NCBI RefSeq assembly: GCF_011046485.1
Contig: NZ_CP049256.1
Span: 1,364,001 to 1,428,000, forward strand
Source: Microbacterium sp. 4R-513
GTDB taxonomy: Bacteria > Actinomycetota > Actinomycetes > Actinomycetales > Microbacteriaceae
DNA: 64,000 bases
Direction: 5' to 3'
The position numbers were made by a program, and so were the translations under genes. The notes beneath the pieces were generated by a model. It was not told the DNA's origin, made no database searches, and saw only the letters and a program-made list of their open reading frames with translations. Shown one piece after another: positions 10,754-18,169 of the stretch (position 1 is its first letter; the number at the start of each line of letters is the position of its first letter).

Positions 10754-11890
10754 TCAGGCGTCGCGGTCGAAGCCCATCGAGTAGGCGTGGGCGAGGAGGC
10801 GGGCGCCGGGCGGCAGGAGCGCCACGCGCAGCCCGGCGCCGCGCACGGCGTGGGCGGCGGGCCCGAGCCCGCGGCCCAGCGAGGTGTTGAGCGTCGCGAT
10901 CGCGGCGGCCGTGCGCGCGGAGGCGATGCGGCGCCTCTCCCAGCGTGCGAGCTCGGCGTCGGGGGCCGTGCCGGAGTGGGCCCAGGCGGCGAGGAGCGGC
11001 GCGAGGGTCGCGGCATCCAGCAGTCCGAGGTTCATGCCCTGCCCGCCGATGGGGCTCACCTCGTGGGCCGTGTCGCCGATGACGAAGAGGCGATCGCGCC
11101 GAAGTGCGGGGGCCACGACGCGGCGGACCTCGAAGGGGGTCGCGGTCGTGACGAGCGCCGCGTCCTGCCCGCGCTGGTCGAGCGCTCGCCGCAGCCGATC
11201 CCGGCGCGCTTCGCTCGACACTTCTCGCGGCGCGGGATCCCACGCGACGAACCGGCGCCTCCCACCCGGAAGCGGGAACGACTCGAGCACGCCGGAGCGG
11301 TCGATGTCGATGACGGCCAGGTCGGCCTCGGCGGGGGCCGCGACATCCGTCATGAGGTACCGGTCGGCGTACGCGCGCACGCCCAGCGCGCCCCGCCGGT
11401 ACACCAGCGGGCGCGCACGCCATCCGCCCGCGACCACGACGAGCGGCGCTGACAGCTCGCCGTCGTCGACCTGCACGCGCACCCGGCGCGCCTCGGGCAG
11501 GAGGTGCTTGACTGCCGTACCGCGGCGGGCGGGCGGCGCGCCGGCGGCCAGCGCCTGCTCGGTGGCTGCCTGCGGCAGCGCCGCGACGAACGGGAAGCGC
11601 CGGTTCAGCCGATCGAACCGCACGACGCCGAGCGTCCGCCCGTCTGACCGCGCCTCGCCGCGCGTCACGCGCACCGCCGAGGCGAGGAGCCGCTCGGTGA
11701 TCCCGGATGCCTCGAGCGCGGCCAGCACCGGAGAATGCACGCCAATTGCCCGCGACCCCTCGCCCGGCACGGTGCGCTGCTCGAGCAGCGCCACCTCGAC
11801 GTCGCGGCGGGCGAGCTCGGCGGCGAGGAGCGTGCCGACCGGCCCCGCGCCGACGACGATGACCTGAGGCCCGCCGCCCCGCTCAGCCAT
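10754..11890 (-). CDS. FAD-dependent monooxygenase (SrsC-like aromatic hydroxylase)
   Basis: Flavoprotein hydroxylase of 378 residues. The N-terminal Rossmann motif is VIVVGAGPVGTLLAAELARR (GxGxxG). The mid-C-terminal FAD ribityl motif is RLFVIGDTAHEVSPIGGQGM (GD at the usual place). It is the last gene of a PKS - methyltransferase - hydroxylase operon, and its ATG overlaps the methyltransferase stop by 8 bases. In the known srsABC operon of Streptomyces griseus the flavoprotein hydroxylates the alkylresorcinol ring to the quinone level; the same step is inferred here. Start at MAERGGGPQV chosen because the longer frame upstream only mirrors the methyltransferase tail. Confidence 0.87.
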   Translation of the reverse strand: MAERGGGPQVIVVGAGPVGTLLAAELARRDVEVALLEQRTVPGEGSRAIGVHSPVLAALEASGITERLLASAVRVTRGEARSDGRTLGVVRFDRLNRRFPFVAALPQAATEQALAAGAPPARRGTAVKHLLPEARRVRVQVDDGELSAPLVVVAGGWRARPLVYRRGALGVRAYADRYLMTDVAAPAEADLAVIDIDRSGVLESFPLPGGRRRFVAWDPAPREVSSEARRDRLRRALDQRGQDAALVTTATPFEVRRVVAPALRRDRLFVIGDTAHEVSPIGGQGMNLGLLDAATLAPLLAAWAHSGTAPDAELARWERRRIASARTAAAIATLNTSLGRGLGPAAHAVRGAGLRVALLPPGARLLAHAYSMGFDRDA

Positions 11891-12782
11891 CGGCACGCGC
11901 CTGCGCAGTCGACGCGGCCGCGCCCTCGGGCAGTGCCTTGGCATCGGACGCCGCCGGGCCCCCGACCCGCGCGTCAGCGTCGGACGCCGCCCGGCCCTCG
12001 CCCCGCGCCTGTGCATCGGACGCGGCCTTGCTCCGCGCGACGGCGTCGGCCGACGCGCCCTCGACCCGCACCTCGCCATCGGACGCCGCCCCACCCCCGG
12101 CCCGGGCCTCCGCGACGATGCGGAAGGGCGAGGCATCCGTCACCCGCCACGGCGCGCCGAGCGAACCTGCGAGCTCGTCGGCGTGGTAGCTCCGGCGGAT
12201 CGACCGGAGTCCGTCTGTGCGCAGGAACGTGCCCGGCGCGAACGGCGTGACGGCGATGGCGTAGAGCCCGTACGCGGCGCGGCTGCGGCGGATGTCGGAG
12301 TGCAGCACGATGCCGTCGCTCAGCGCCCGCGAGTCGGCCGCGAATGCGGCGAGCTCGTCGGCGCCGAGGTGGTGGAGCACGTTGTTCGACAGCACGGCGT
12401 CGAACCGCTCGCCCGCGGCGCCAAGGGACGAGGCATCCGTCGCCCGGAACTCGATGCGCGAAGAGGCGCGCTCGCGCGCGACGTCGAGCGCCCGCGGGTC
12501 GGGGTCGGCGCCGATCCATCGAACGTCGAGGCCGTCCCGCTCGGCGAGCCGGGAGAGGCGCGCCACGAGGTCGCCTCCGCCCGACCCGAGATCGAGCACG
12601 CGCGCGGGCCGATCGAGCGAGCCGAGGAAGGGCCCGAGTCTCGATCGGTACAGCCGGCTCCATCCGCTCCAGAGGCGGTTGACGACGTCGAAGCGGCGCA
12701 AGGTGGCGGCGAGGCGCGCGGGGTCGCAGTCGGGGTCGTCCATGAGCTCGACGACGACGGTGTCGCGGGCTCGGAGCGTCAC
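11883..12782 (-). CDS. Class I SAM-dependent methyltransferase with repetitive C-terminal tail (SrsB-like position)
   Basis: Methyltransferase of 299 residues starting at a GTG that overlaps the PKS stop (GTGA). The SAM-binding motif I is RVLDLGSGGGDLVARLSRL; acidic motif near IGADPDPRALDVA; motif IV region FDAVLSNNVLHHL. The catalytic domain ends at about residue 230. The last 68 residues are a low-complexity tail of degenerate 11-12-residue units beginning AASDA, unlike the compact methyltransferases usual in this position. It probably methylates the hydroxyl groups of the resorcinol product (inference from operon order). The in-frame region upstream of GTG 12782 is a shadow of the PKS gene. 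Confidence 0.87.
   Translation of the reverse strand: MTLRARDTVVVELMDDPDCDPARLAATLRRFDVVNRLWSGWSRLYRSRLGPFLGSLDRPARVLDLGSGGGDLVARLSRLAERDGLDVRWIGADPDPRALDVARERASSRIEFRATDASSLGAAGERFDAVLSNNVLHHLGADELAAFAADSRALSDGIVLHSDIRRSRAAYGLYAIAVTPFAPGTFLRTDGLRSIRRSYHADELAGSLGAPWRVTDASPFRIVAEARAGGGAASDGEVRVEGASADAVARSKAASDAQARGEGRAASDADARVGGPAASDAKALPEGAAASTAQARADG
11886..12089 (-). repeat. Degenerate tandem repeat encoding the methyltransferase tail
   Basis: About six imperfect units of 30-36 bp encode AASDG.., ASADA.., AASDAQARGEGR, AASDADARVGGP, AASDAKALPEGA and AASTAQARADG. All units keep the frame. This is the kind of sequence that varies in copy number by slippage. Confidence 0.8.
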
Positions 12783-13888
12783 GCCGTGGTCCTGCGCAGG
12801 AGCGCCGACTCGACCGTCAGACCCGGGCCGAAGGCGAGGGCGGCGATCTGCGCGTCGCCGAGGTCGTCGTCGCCGAGCAGGTCGCGCAGGATGAACAGGA
12901 TCGTCGCGCTCGACATGTTCCCCTGCCGGCGCAGCACGTCGCGCGACGCGGCGAGCGCCTCGGGGTCGAGGGCGAGCCCCGACTCGACGCGGTCGAGCAC
13001 GCTCCGCCCGCCCGGGTGCACGGCCCACACATCGGGCTCCACGTCACCGAGGAACGAGCCGACGGCGCCGCGGATCTCGCGGCCGATGATCCGCGGCACC
13101 TCGGCGGTGAGGACCATGTCGAAGCCCTCGTCGCCGATGGTCCACACCATCTCGGACTCGCCCTCGCTCGTCAGCACGGTCCCGAAGCGCTCGAGCTGGA
13201 GTCTCGGTCCGTCGCCGAATGAGCGGGCCGACACGACGGCTGCCGCCGCTCCGTCGGCGAAGACGGATGCCGCGACGATCTGCTGCGGATCCTCCGAGGA
13301 GCGGATGTGCAGGGTGCACAGCTCGGCGGCCGCGACGAGCACGACGGCGTCGGGCTGGGAATCGCAGATGCGGGATGCCGCGCGCAGGCCCGGCAGCGCC
13401 GCCGCGCAGCCCATGAAGCCGATGTGGTACCGCTCGACCGCAGCCGAGAGGCCCAGGTCTTTCACCAGCCGGAAGTCAGGGCCCGGCGCGAACATGCCGG
13501 TGCACGATACCGTCACGACGTGCGTGACCGCCTCGGGCGCGACTCCGGCGCCGGCCAGCGCGCGGGCGGATGCCTCGGCGAACAGGGGCGGCGCGAGCCG
13601 GATGTAGGCGTCGTTGCGCACGCCGGTCGAGGGTGCGCGGATCGTGCCGTCCTCGCCGGCCAGCGGCATCCCGCTCTCGACGACCGCGGGCACGCCCGAC
13701 GCGACGGCCACGAGGTCGGCGAGCACGGTGTTGCGGTGCTCGATCGCCGACGCGTCGAAGGCGGCGTGGATGAGGCGCTGTGCGACGCGGCTCAGACCGG
13801 GCTGCGACTGGAAGACATCGCGCGCCGCCTCCTGCGAGACGCGAGCGGGGGGTACGGCTGTGCCGATCGACAGGATGCTCGCGGTCAT
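12779..13888 (-). CDS. Type III polyketide synthase (SrsA/alkylresorcinol synthase-like)
   Basis: Homodimeric chalcone/stilbene-synthase-fold enzyme (369 residues) that extends an acyl starter with malonyl-type units and cyclises it to a resorcinol or pyrone. All three catalytic residues are visible: Cys161 in YHIGFMGCAAALPG, His in VWAVHPGGRS, and Asn in RRQGNMSSATI. Co-transcribed with a methyltransferase and FAD hydroxylase (four-base stop/start overlap), the gene order of srsABC, which makes membrane phenolic lipids in Streptomyces. ATG 13888 chosen over TTG 13894 because TAAGGT lies 11 nt upstream, suggesting a leaderless mRNA. Starter and product are not predictable. Confidence 0.93.
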   Translation of the reverse strand: MTASILSIGTAVPPARVSQEAARDVFQSQPGLSRVAQRLIHAAFDASAIEHRNTVLADLVAVASGVPAVVESGMPLAGEDGTIRAPSTGVRNDAYIRLAPPLFAEASARALAGAGVAPEAVTHVVTVSCTGMFAPGPDFRLVKDLGLSAAVERYHIGFMGCAAALPGLRAASRICDSQPDAVVLVAAAELCTLHIRSSEDPQQIVAASVFADGAAAAVVSARSFGDGPRLQLERFGTVLTSEGESEMVWTIGDEGFDMVLTAEVPRIIGREIRGAVGSFLGDVEPDVWAVHPGGRSVLDRVESGLALDPEALAASRDVLRRQGNMSSATILFILRDLLGDDDLGDAQIAALAFGPGLTVESALLRRTTA

Positions 13889-13893
13889 GGTCA

Positions 13894-13899
13894 ACCTTA
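13894..13899 (-). promoter_or_regulatory. Leaderless -10 box (TAAGGT) of the PKS operon
   Basis: First T is 11 nt before ATG 13888; transcription would begin at the start codon. Confidence 0.5.
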
Positions 13900-13953
13900 G
13901 GCACGACCGCGCACCCGGCGGGGCGGAATGGCGCAGTCCGCGCCACGAGCCGA

Positions 13954-13984
13954 ACGGGCGGCGTCAGGAGGGTGCGCCGCCCGT
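13954..13984 (-). terminator. Hairpin terminator candidate after the MFS gene
   Basis: ACGGGCGGCG (13954-13963) pairs perfectly with CGCCGCCCGT (13975-13984), 11-base loop, about 10 bp past the MFS stop. Confidence 0.5.
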
Positions 13985-13994
13985 CGACCCGCGG

Positions 13995-15446
13995 TCACGC
14001 CTCAGTCGGCCTGCCCTGTGCCTCGTGAGACGCCTCGGTCGCGGCCCGGTCCTCGTCGTCGGCATCGGGCAGTTCGCCCATGCGCCAGAAGGGGCCGGTC
14101 ACGACGAAGAGGGTCGCGAAAATCTCGCCGATCCCGCCGATCCACAGCGTCGGCACGACGCCGATCCACTCGCCGAGGGCACCGAACAGCAGCGCGCCGA
14201 TCGGCATGACACCCCACACGACGAAGCGGATCGAGGCGTTCATACGGCCGAGGAGGCGCGTCGGGGTGATCCGCTGGCGGAAGGTCACCTGGGTGATGTT
14301 GTACAGCAGCACCGTGAAGCTGCCGATGAAGAAGGCGACGACGAGCATCGGCAGCGCGAGCGTCGGGAACAGGGCGACGAGCGGCACGAGGAGCGGCGCG
14401 AAGCCGAAGAGGAGCGAGGAGACGGGGATGGCGCGGGCCTCGCCGATGCGCTTGACGATGTGCGGCGTCGCGATGGCGCCGAGCAGCCCGCCGACGGAGG
14501 CGAGCGTGAAGACGAGGCCGAACGCGGCGGGGCTGATGCCGAGCTCGCGGAGCGCGAAGATCGGCAGCAGCGTCGTCGAGGCCATGCCGAAGAAGTTGGC
14601 CATGCCGGTCGTGCCGACGATCCGGCGCAGGAGCGGGTTGCCGAACACCCACTTGAGGCCTTCGCCGATCTCCTTGACGAGCGGCTCATGCTCGTGCGCC
14701 CGGCGGAGGACCTCGTGGTCCTTCGTGAACAGCAGCGCGACGAACGACGCGAGGTACGTGCCGACGGTGATGAGGATCGCGAAGGGCGCCGCGATGACCC
14801 CGACGAGCCACCCGCCGAAGGCGGGGCCGGCCATTCCGGCGAGCTGCTCCGTGGACTGCAGCTTGCCGTTCGCCTCGGCGATCTGGTCGCGGCGCACGAG
14901 CGACGGGATGATGCTCTGGTTCGACACGTCGAAGAACACTGTCGCGACGCCCATGATGAGCGCGACGACGTAGACGTGCCACATCTGCAGCACGCCCAGG
15001 AAGGCGAGGAGCGGCAGCATCCCGAGCGCGACGGCCCGGACGAGGTCGGCCCAGATCATGACGTGACGCTTGCGCATGCGGTCGATCCAGGCGCCCGCCG
15101 GCAGTCCCACGACGAGGAAGGCCGCGACGTTGGCGGCCGTCAGGACGCCCACCTCCCACTCGGTCGCGTGCAGCAGCAGCACAGCGAGCACGGGGATCGC
15201 GAGCTCGGTGATCTGCGCGCCGAACTGGCTGAGAGCCTGCCCGCTCCACATCGTGAGGAAGTTGCTGTCCCGCCACAGCGACCCCTTGGGCGCGACAGCG
15301 GCGGCGCCGCGCGGGGCGAGGTCCTGGTCGGCTTCGACGGCGTCGTCGGCAGATCCGCGCGAGGTGGGGAAGGATGCCTCGGCCCGCGCCTCGGCGAGAA
15401 CCTGGGGCTCGACGTCGGCGTCGACTCCCTCGGGTGATTGGGACAT
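13995..15446 (-). CDS. MFS transporter (drug/metabolite exporter type)
   Basis: 483-residue inner-membrane transporter of the 12-helix MFS type, with a 65-residue polar acidic N-terminal leader before LWRDSNFLTMWSGQALSQFG. The helix 2-3 loop contains GLPAGAWIDRMRKRHVMIW, the MFS motif A region (G..aDr..rR). Later FGGWLVGVIAAPFAILITVG and RITPTRLLGRMNASIRFVVW are typical of the macrolide-efflux/enterobactin-exporter branch. Start at MSQSPEGVD chosen because a TTGACA/CACACT promoter with 17-bp spacing ends 7 nt before this ATG. Perfect inverted repeats overlap the promoter, so expression is likely repressed. Substrate unknown. Confidence 0.9.
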   Translation of the reverse strand: MSQSPEGVDADVEPQVLAEARAEASFPTSRGSADDAVEADQDLAPRGAAAVAPKGSLWRDSNFLTMWSGQALSQFGAQITELAIPVLAVLLLHATEWEVGVLTAANVAAFLVVGLPAGAWIDRMRKRHVMIWADLVRAVALGMLPLLAFLGVLQMWHVYVVALIMGVATVFFDVSNQSIIPSLVRRDQIAEANGKLQSTEQLAGMAGPAFGGWLVGVIAAPFAILITVGTYLASFVALLFTKDHEVLRRAHEHEPLVKEIGEGLKWVFGNPLLRRIVGTTGMANFFGMASTTLLPIFALRELGISPAAFGLVFTLASVGGLLGAIATPHIVKRIGEARAIPVSSLLFGFAPLLVPLVALFPTLALPMLVVAFFIGSFTVLLYNITQVTFRQRITPTRLLGRMNASIRFVVWGVMPIGALLFGALGEWIGVVPTLWIGGIGEIFATLFVVTGPFWRMGELPDADDEDRAATEASHEAQGRPTEA

Positions 15447-15447
15447 G

Positions 15448-15489
15448 TCAATCAGTGTGCGCCACCGATTGAGGGTTGTCAATCGGTGG
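15448..15489 (-). promoter_or_regulatory. MFS promoter with perfect inverted-repeat operator
   Basis: CCACCGATTGA (15462-15472) and TCAATCGGTGG (15479-15489) are perfect 11-bp arms around six bases. A third same-strand half, TCAATCAGTG, is at 15448-15457, 31 bp (about three helical turns) from TCAATCGGTG. On the minus strand TTGACA and CACACT (17-bp spacer) fall inside. Confidence 0.7.
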
Positions 15490-15571
15490 ACCGCACGGGC
15501 GGCTGGCCCTCTGGACACGCGCCCCGGTCTGGAGGATCGTGAGACGGGGGCCCGACCGATGGGGAGATGCC

Positions 15572-15982
15572 ATGTTCACACCGAATCGACCGTTCTCGAG
15601 CTTCGCCGTCCCTGACCTGGACGCCGCCGTCGCGTTCTATCGCGACACGCTCGGACTCGACCTCACCGTCTACGAGGAGATGGGCGGCGGCTTCACGATC
15701 GCCCTTCCGCAAGGCGGCGCGGTCTTCGTCTATCCGAAGCCCGACCACGAGCCCGCCGTGTTCACGATCCTGAACTTCAGCGTCGACGACGTCGATGCCG
15801 CGGTCGACGATCTCAACTCACGCGGCGTCGTGACGAAGATCTACACCGACCCCGACTACGGCACCGACGAGAAGGGGATCTCGCGGGGGTTTGAGGGGGG
15901 CCCCGACATCGCGTGGTTCCGCGACCCGGCGGGCAACGTGATCGCCGTCGGCGAGATGATGGCGCAGATGATGGGCGGATGA
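15572..15982 (+). CDS. VOC (glyoxalase/bleomycin-resistance) family protein
   Basis: 136-residue cytosolic protein with paired beta-alpha-beta-beta-beta modules. It shows FSSFAVPDLDAAVAFYRDTL at the start and DIAWFRDPAGNVIAVGEM at the end, the usual metal- and ligand-contact positions. It begins MFTPNRPF at ATG 15572 with GGGGAGA 8 nt upstream. Divergent from the MFS gene and just ahead of an ArsR-like regulator; the three may belong to one response to a toxic compound, but the substrate is unknown. Confidence 0.88.
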   Translation: MFTPNRPFSSFAVPDLDAAVAFYRDTLGLDLTVYEEMGGGFTIALPQGGAVFVYPKPDHEPAVFTILNFSVDDVDAAVDDLNSRGVVTKIYTDPDYGTDEKGISRGFEGGPDIAWFRDPAGNVIAVGEMMAQMMGG

Positions 15983-15992
15983 AGCGCCCCCG

Positions 15993-16020
15993 CGACTGAT
16001 CGGGAAACATCGATCAGTCG
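15993..16020 (+). promoter_or_regulatory. Operator palindrome before the ArsR-like regulator
   Basis: CGACTGATCG (15993-16002) and CGATCAGTCG (16011-16020) are perfect 10-bp arms separated by 8 bp, ending one base before the -10 box at 16022. The ATCAGT core also occurs in the MFS operator half-sites. Autoregulation inferred. Confidence 0.65.
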
Positions 16021-16021
16021 C

Positions 16022-16027
16022 TAGAGT
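16022..16027 (+). promoter_or_regulatory. Leaderless -10 box (TAGAGT)
   Basis: First T exactly 12 nt before GTG 16034; abuts the palindromic operator. Confidence 0.6.
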
Positions 16028-16033
16028 CGGACC

Positions 16034-16603
16034 GTGGGCGCTGCCGAAGACCGCATCGAACTCCGCCCGGGGGATCCCGAGGCGGAGGCGCGCATGCGCG
16101 CGCTGAGCTCTCCGCTGCGCCTGCGCATCCTGCGCCTGTGCGCCTTCGAGTCGCGCACCAACAAGGAGCTCGCCGACCTTCTGCACGTCAACCCCGGCAC
16201 GATGCTGCACCACGTGCGCACGCTCGTGAACACGGGCTACCTCGCCGCCGAGCCCGAGCGCGCCGGCGCCCAGGGCTCCCGCGAGGTGCCCTACCGGGCC
16301 ACGGGCCTGTCGTGGCGCACGTCGATGCCCGGCGGCTCCTACACGCTCGTCGAGACCTTCCTCCAGCAGATCGAAGGCCTCGCGGACGGGGACCTCGACA
16401 CGACATGGCTCGGCCTCAAGCTCAACGAGGAGCACAAGGAGGAGCTCCAGCAGCGCCTCATGGACCTCGTCAACGAGTTCAAGGACCGCGGTCCCGATCC
16501 GGACGGCGACACCTACTCGCTCTTCACGGCCTTCCATCCCGACGACAATCCGCCGGGTCCGGGCTCGGCGAGCGCGCAGAGCTCAGCGAGCGCGCCGGGG
16601 TGA
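16034..16603 (+). CDS. ArsR-like winged-helix transcriptional regulator
   Basis: 189-residue DNA-binding protein. The winged-helix domain (about residues 18-85) includes MRALSSPLRLRILRLCAF and the recognition region NKELADLLHVNPGTMLHHVR, as in ArsR-type and related HTH_20 regulators. A helical C-terminal half (EGLADGDLDTTWLGLKLNEE onward) may bind ligand or dimerise; the last 15 residues are a Ser/Ala/Pro/Gly tail. Start GTG 16034 is supported by a -10 box 12 nt ahead. A perfect palindrome abuts the promoter. The likely target besides itself is the nearby MFS exporter. Confidence 0.85.
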   Translation: MGAAEDRIELRPGDPEAEARMRALSSPLRLRILRLCAFESRTNKELADLLHVNPGTMLHHVRTLVNTGYLAAEPERAGAQGSREVPYRATGLSWRTSMPGGSYTLVETFLQQIEGLADGDLDTTWLGLKLNEEHKEELQQRLMDLVNEFKDRGPDPDGDTYSLFTAFHPDDNPPGPGSASAQSSASAPG

Positions 16604-16656
16604 GCCGGGATCAGGACTGAGCCGCGGTCAGGGCTGAGCCGGGATCAGGACTGAGC
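16601..16656. repeat. 22-bp direct repeat at the regulator/zwf 3' ends
   Basis: The same 22-bp sequence (starting TGAGCCGGGATCAGG) occurs at 16601-16622 and 16635-16656. One copy covers the regulator stop and the other the zwf stop. Probably a small duplication between convergent genes. Confidence 0.7.
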
Positions 16657-18108
16657 GGCGGCCTCAGGGTCGGCGGCGGGCACCAACGGCGCTTCGAAGC
16701 TCCCGGTTCCCAACGCCGGCCAGTCCTCGGGTCCTGCCGAGCCCGCGGGGTACTCCTCGAGGGGAACGGCGCCGCTCCGCCAGGCGTCGAGGACGGGCTG
16801 AACGATGCGCCAGCACTGCTCGGCGGTGTCGCCGCGGACCGACAGCGTCGGGTCGCCGTCGAGGATTCCCTCGAGAACTTCGCTGTACGCCCGGCGCTCG
16901 CCTTCGCCGAACTCCGACTCCAGGGCGGCGCGGTCGAGGTGGAACGGGTCGCCGGGGCCGTTGAGGTTCAGCTCGAGCGACATCCGGTCGGGTCCGAGCG
17001 AGAGGCGGAGAACCGAGGGCGCGGTCGATCCCTCGAACCCGGTCGGCAGGTGCGAGACGTCCTTGAAGCGCATCACGATCTCGCTGACCTTGGCGCCGAG
17101 ACCCTTGCCCGACCGGAGGGTGAACGGGACGCCGGCCCACCGCGAGGTGTCGACCTCGAAGGTCACCTCGGCGAGCGTCTCGGTCTCATGGGAGGGGTCC
17201 ACACCCGGCTCGTCGACGTAGTCCGGCAGCTGCCGCTCGCCGATCGAGCCGGCGGTGTAGCGCGCGCGTCGCGAGTGGGCCGCGGCATCCCCTTCCCACA
17301 CCTTCGTGGCGCGCAGCGCCGCCGCCTTCGCGTCGCGGAAGTCTACGGCGTCGAGGGTCGCCGGCGGGTCCATCGCGACGACCGCCAGCACCTGCAGCAG
17401 GTGGCTCTGGATCATGTCGATCATCGCGCCCGCGGTGTCGTAGTAACCCGCGCGCCCTTCGAGCCCGAGCGTCTCGTCGTAGCGGACGGTGACGTTCTCG
17501 ATGTGGTCGTTCGACCAGACCGGCTCGAACACCCGGTTGGCGAAGCGCAGGCCGAGCACGTTGAGCACGGTCGACCGGCCCATGAAGTGGTCGATCCGGT
17601 ACACCTGCTCCTCGGGGACCAGCGTCGTCAGCTGCTCGTTCAGCCGCCGAGCGGTCGCCTCATCGCTTCCGAACGGCTTCTCGAGCGCCAGGATGAGCCC
17701 GTCCGGGAGGTCGACCTTCTCGAGGGCCCGGCACCCCTTCTCGGCGATCGCGGGCGGAACGGCGAAGTACAGCGCGATGCGCCCCTCGCACTCCTTCAGC
17801 AGGCCGGCGAAGTCCTCCGAGTCCGTGATGTCCGTGCGGCGATAGGTGGTGTGCTCCCGCACGTCCTTGACCGTCTCCCCATCGGCCTTGGCCGAGGCGA
17901 ACGCCTTCTCGACGATGCCGCGCCACCTCTCGTCGTCCCAGTCGTCCATGCCCGCTCCGATGAGACGCACCTTGCGGTGGGGCTCCTCGGTCAGCAGCTG
18001 CGCGAGTGCGGGGAGGAGAAGTCGGGACGTCAGATCGCCCGAGGCCCCGAGGATGCACAGGGTCGTGTCGATCGATTCCACCGGGTCGCTCGTCTGGGAC
18101 GCGTTCAT
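16645..18108 (-). CDS. zwf: Glucose-6-phosphate 1-dehydrogenase
   Basis: Oxidises glucose-6-phosphate to 6-phosphogluconolactone with NAD(P)+, the entry to the oxidative pentose phosphate pathway. 487 residues, normal length. N-terminal dinucleotide motif ILGASGDLTSRLLLPAL; catalytic motif EEQVYRIDHFMGRSTVLNVL, where family members usually have RIDHYLGK (Phe-Met here; the His is kept); substrate-binding region EKPFGSDEATA. The copy sits alone, not in the usual tkt-tal-zwf-opcA cluster, and its His motif departs from the norm, so it may be a second isoenzyme (inference). ATG 18108 has a TACAGT -10 box 12 nt upstream. Divergent from a GH15 hydrolase. Confidence 0.92.
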   Translation of the reverse strand: MNASQTSDPVESIDTTLCILGASGDLTSRLLLPALAQLLTEEPHRKVRLIGAGMDDWDDERWRGIVEKAFASAKADGETVKDVREHTTYRRTDITDSEDFAGLLKECEGRIALYFAVPPAIAEKGCRALEKVDLPDGLILALEKPFGSDEATARRLNEQLTTLVPEEQVYRIDHFMGRSTVLNVLGLRFANRVFEPVWSNDHIENVTVRYDETLGLEGRAGYYDTAGAMIDMIQSHLLQVLAVVAMDPPATLDAVDFRDAKAAALRATKVWEGDAAAHSRRARYTAGSIGERQLPDYVDEPGVDPSHETETLAEVTFEVDTSRWAGVPFTLRSGKGLGAKVSEIVMRFKDVSHLPTGFEGSTAPSVLRLSLGPDRMSLELNLNGPGDPFHLDRAALESEFGEGERRAYSEVLEGILDGDPTLSVRGDTAEQCWRIVQPVLDAWRSGAVPLEEYPAGSAGPEDWPALGTGSFEAPLVPAADPEAAAQS

Positions 18109-18114
18109 GGCGTC

Positions 18115-18120
18115 ACTGTA
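18115..18120 (-). promoter_or_regulatory. Leaderless -10 box (TACAGT) of zwf
   Basis: On the minus strand the first T (18120) is exactly 12 nt before ATG 18108. Confidence 0.6.
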
Positions 18121-18169
18121 ACCCTCTGAGAATCGGCCTTCGGGGGGCTTGCGCTGGGAGAATCGGACG

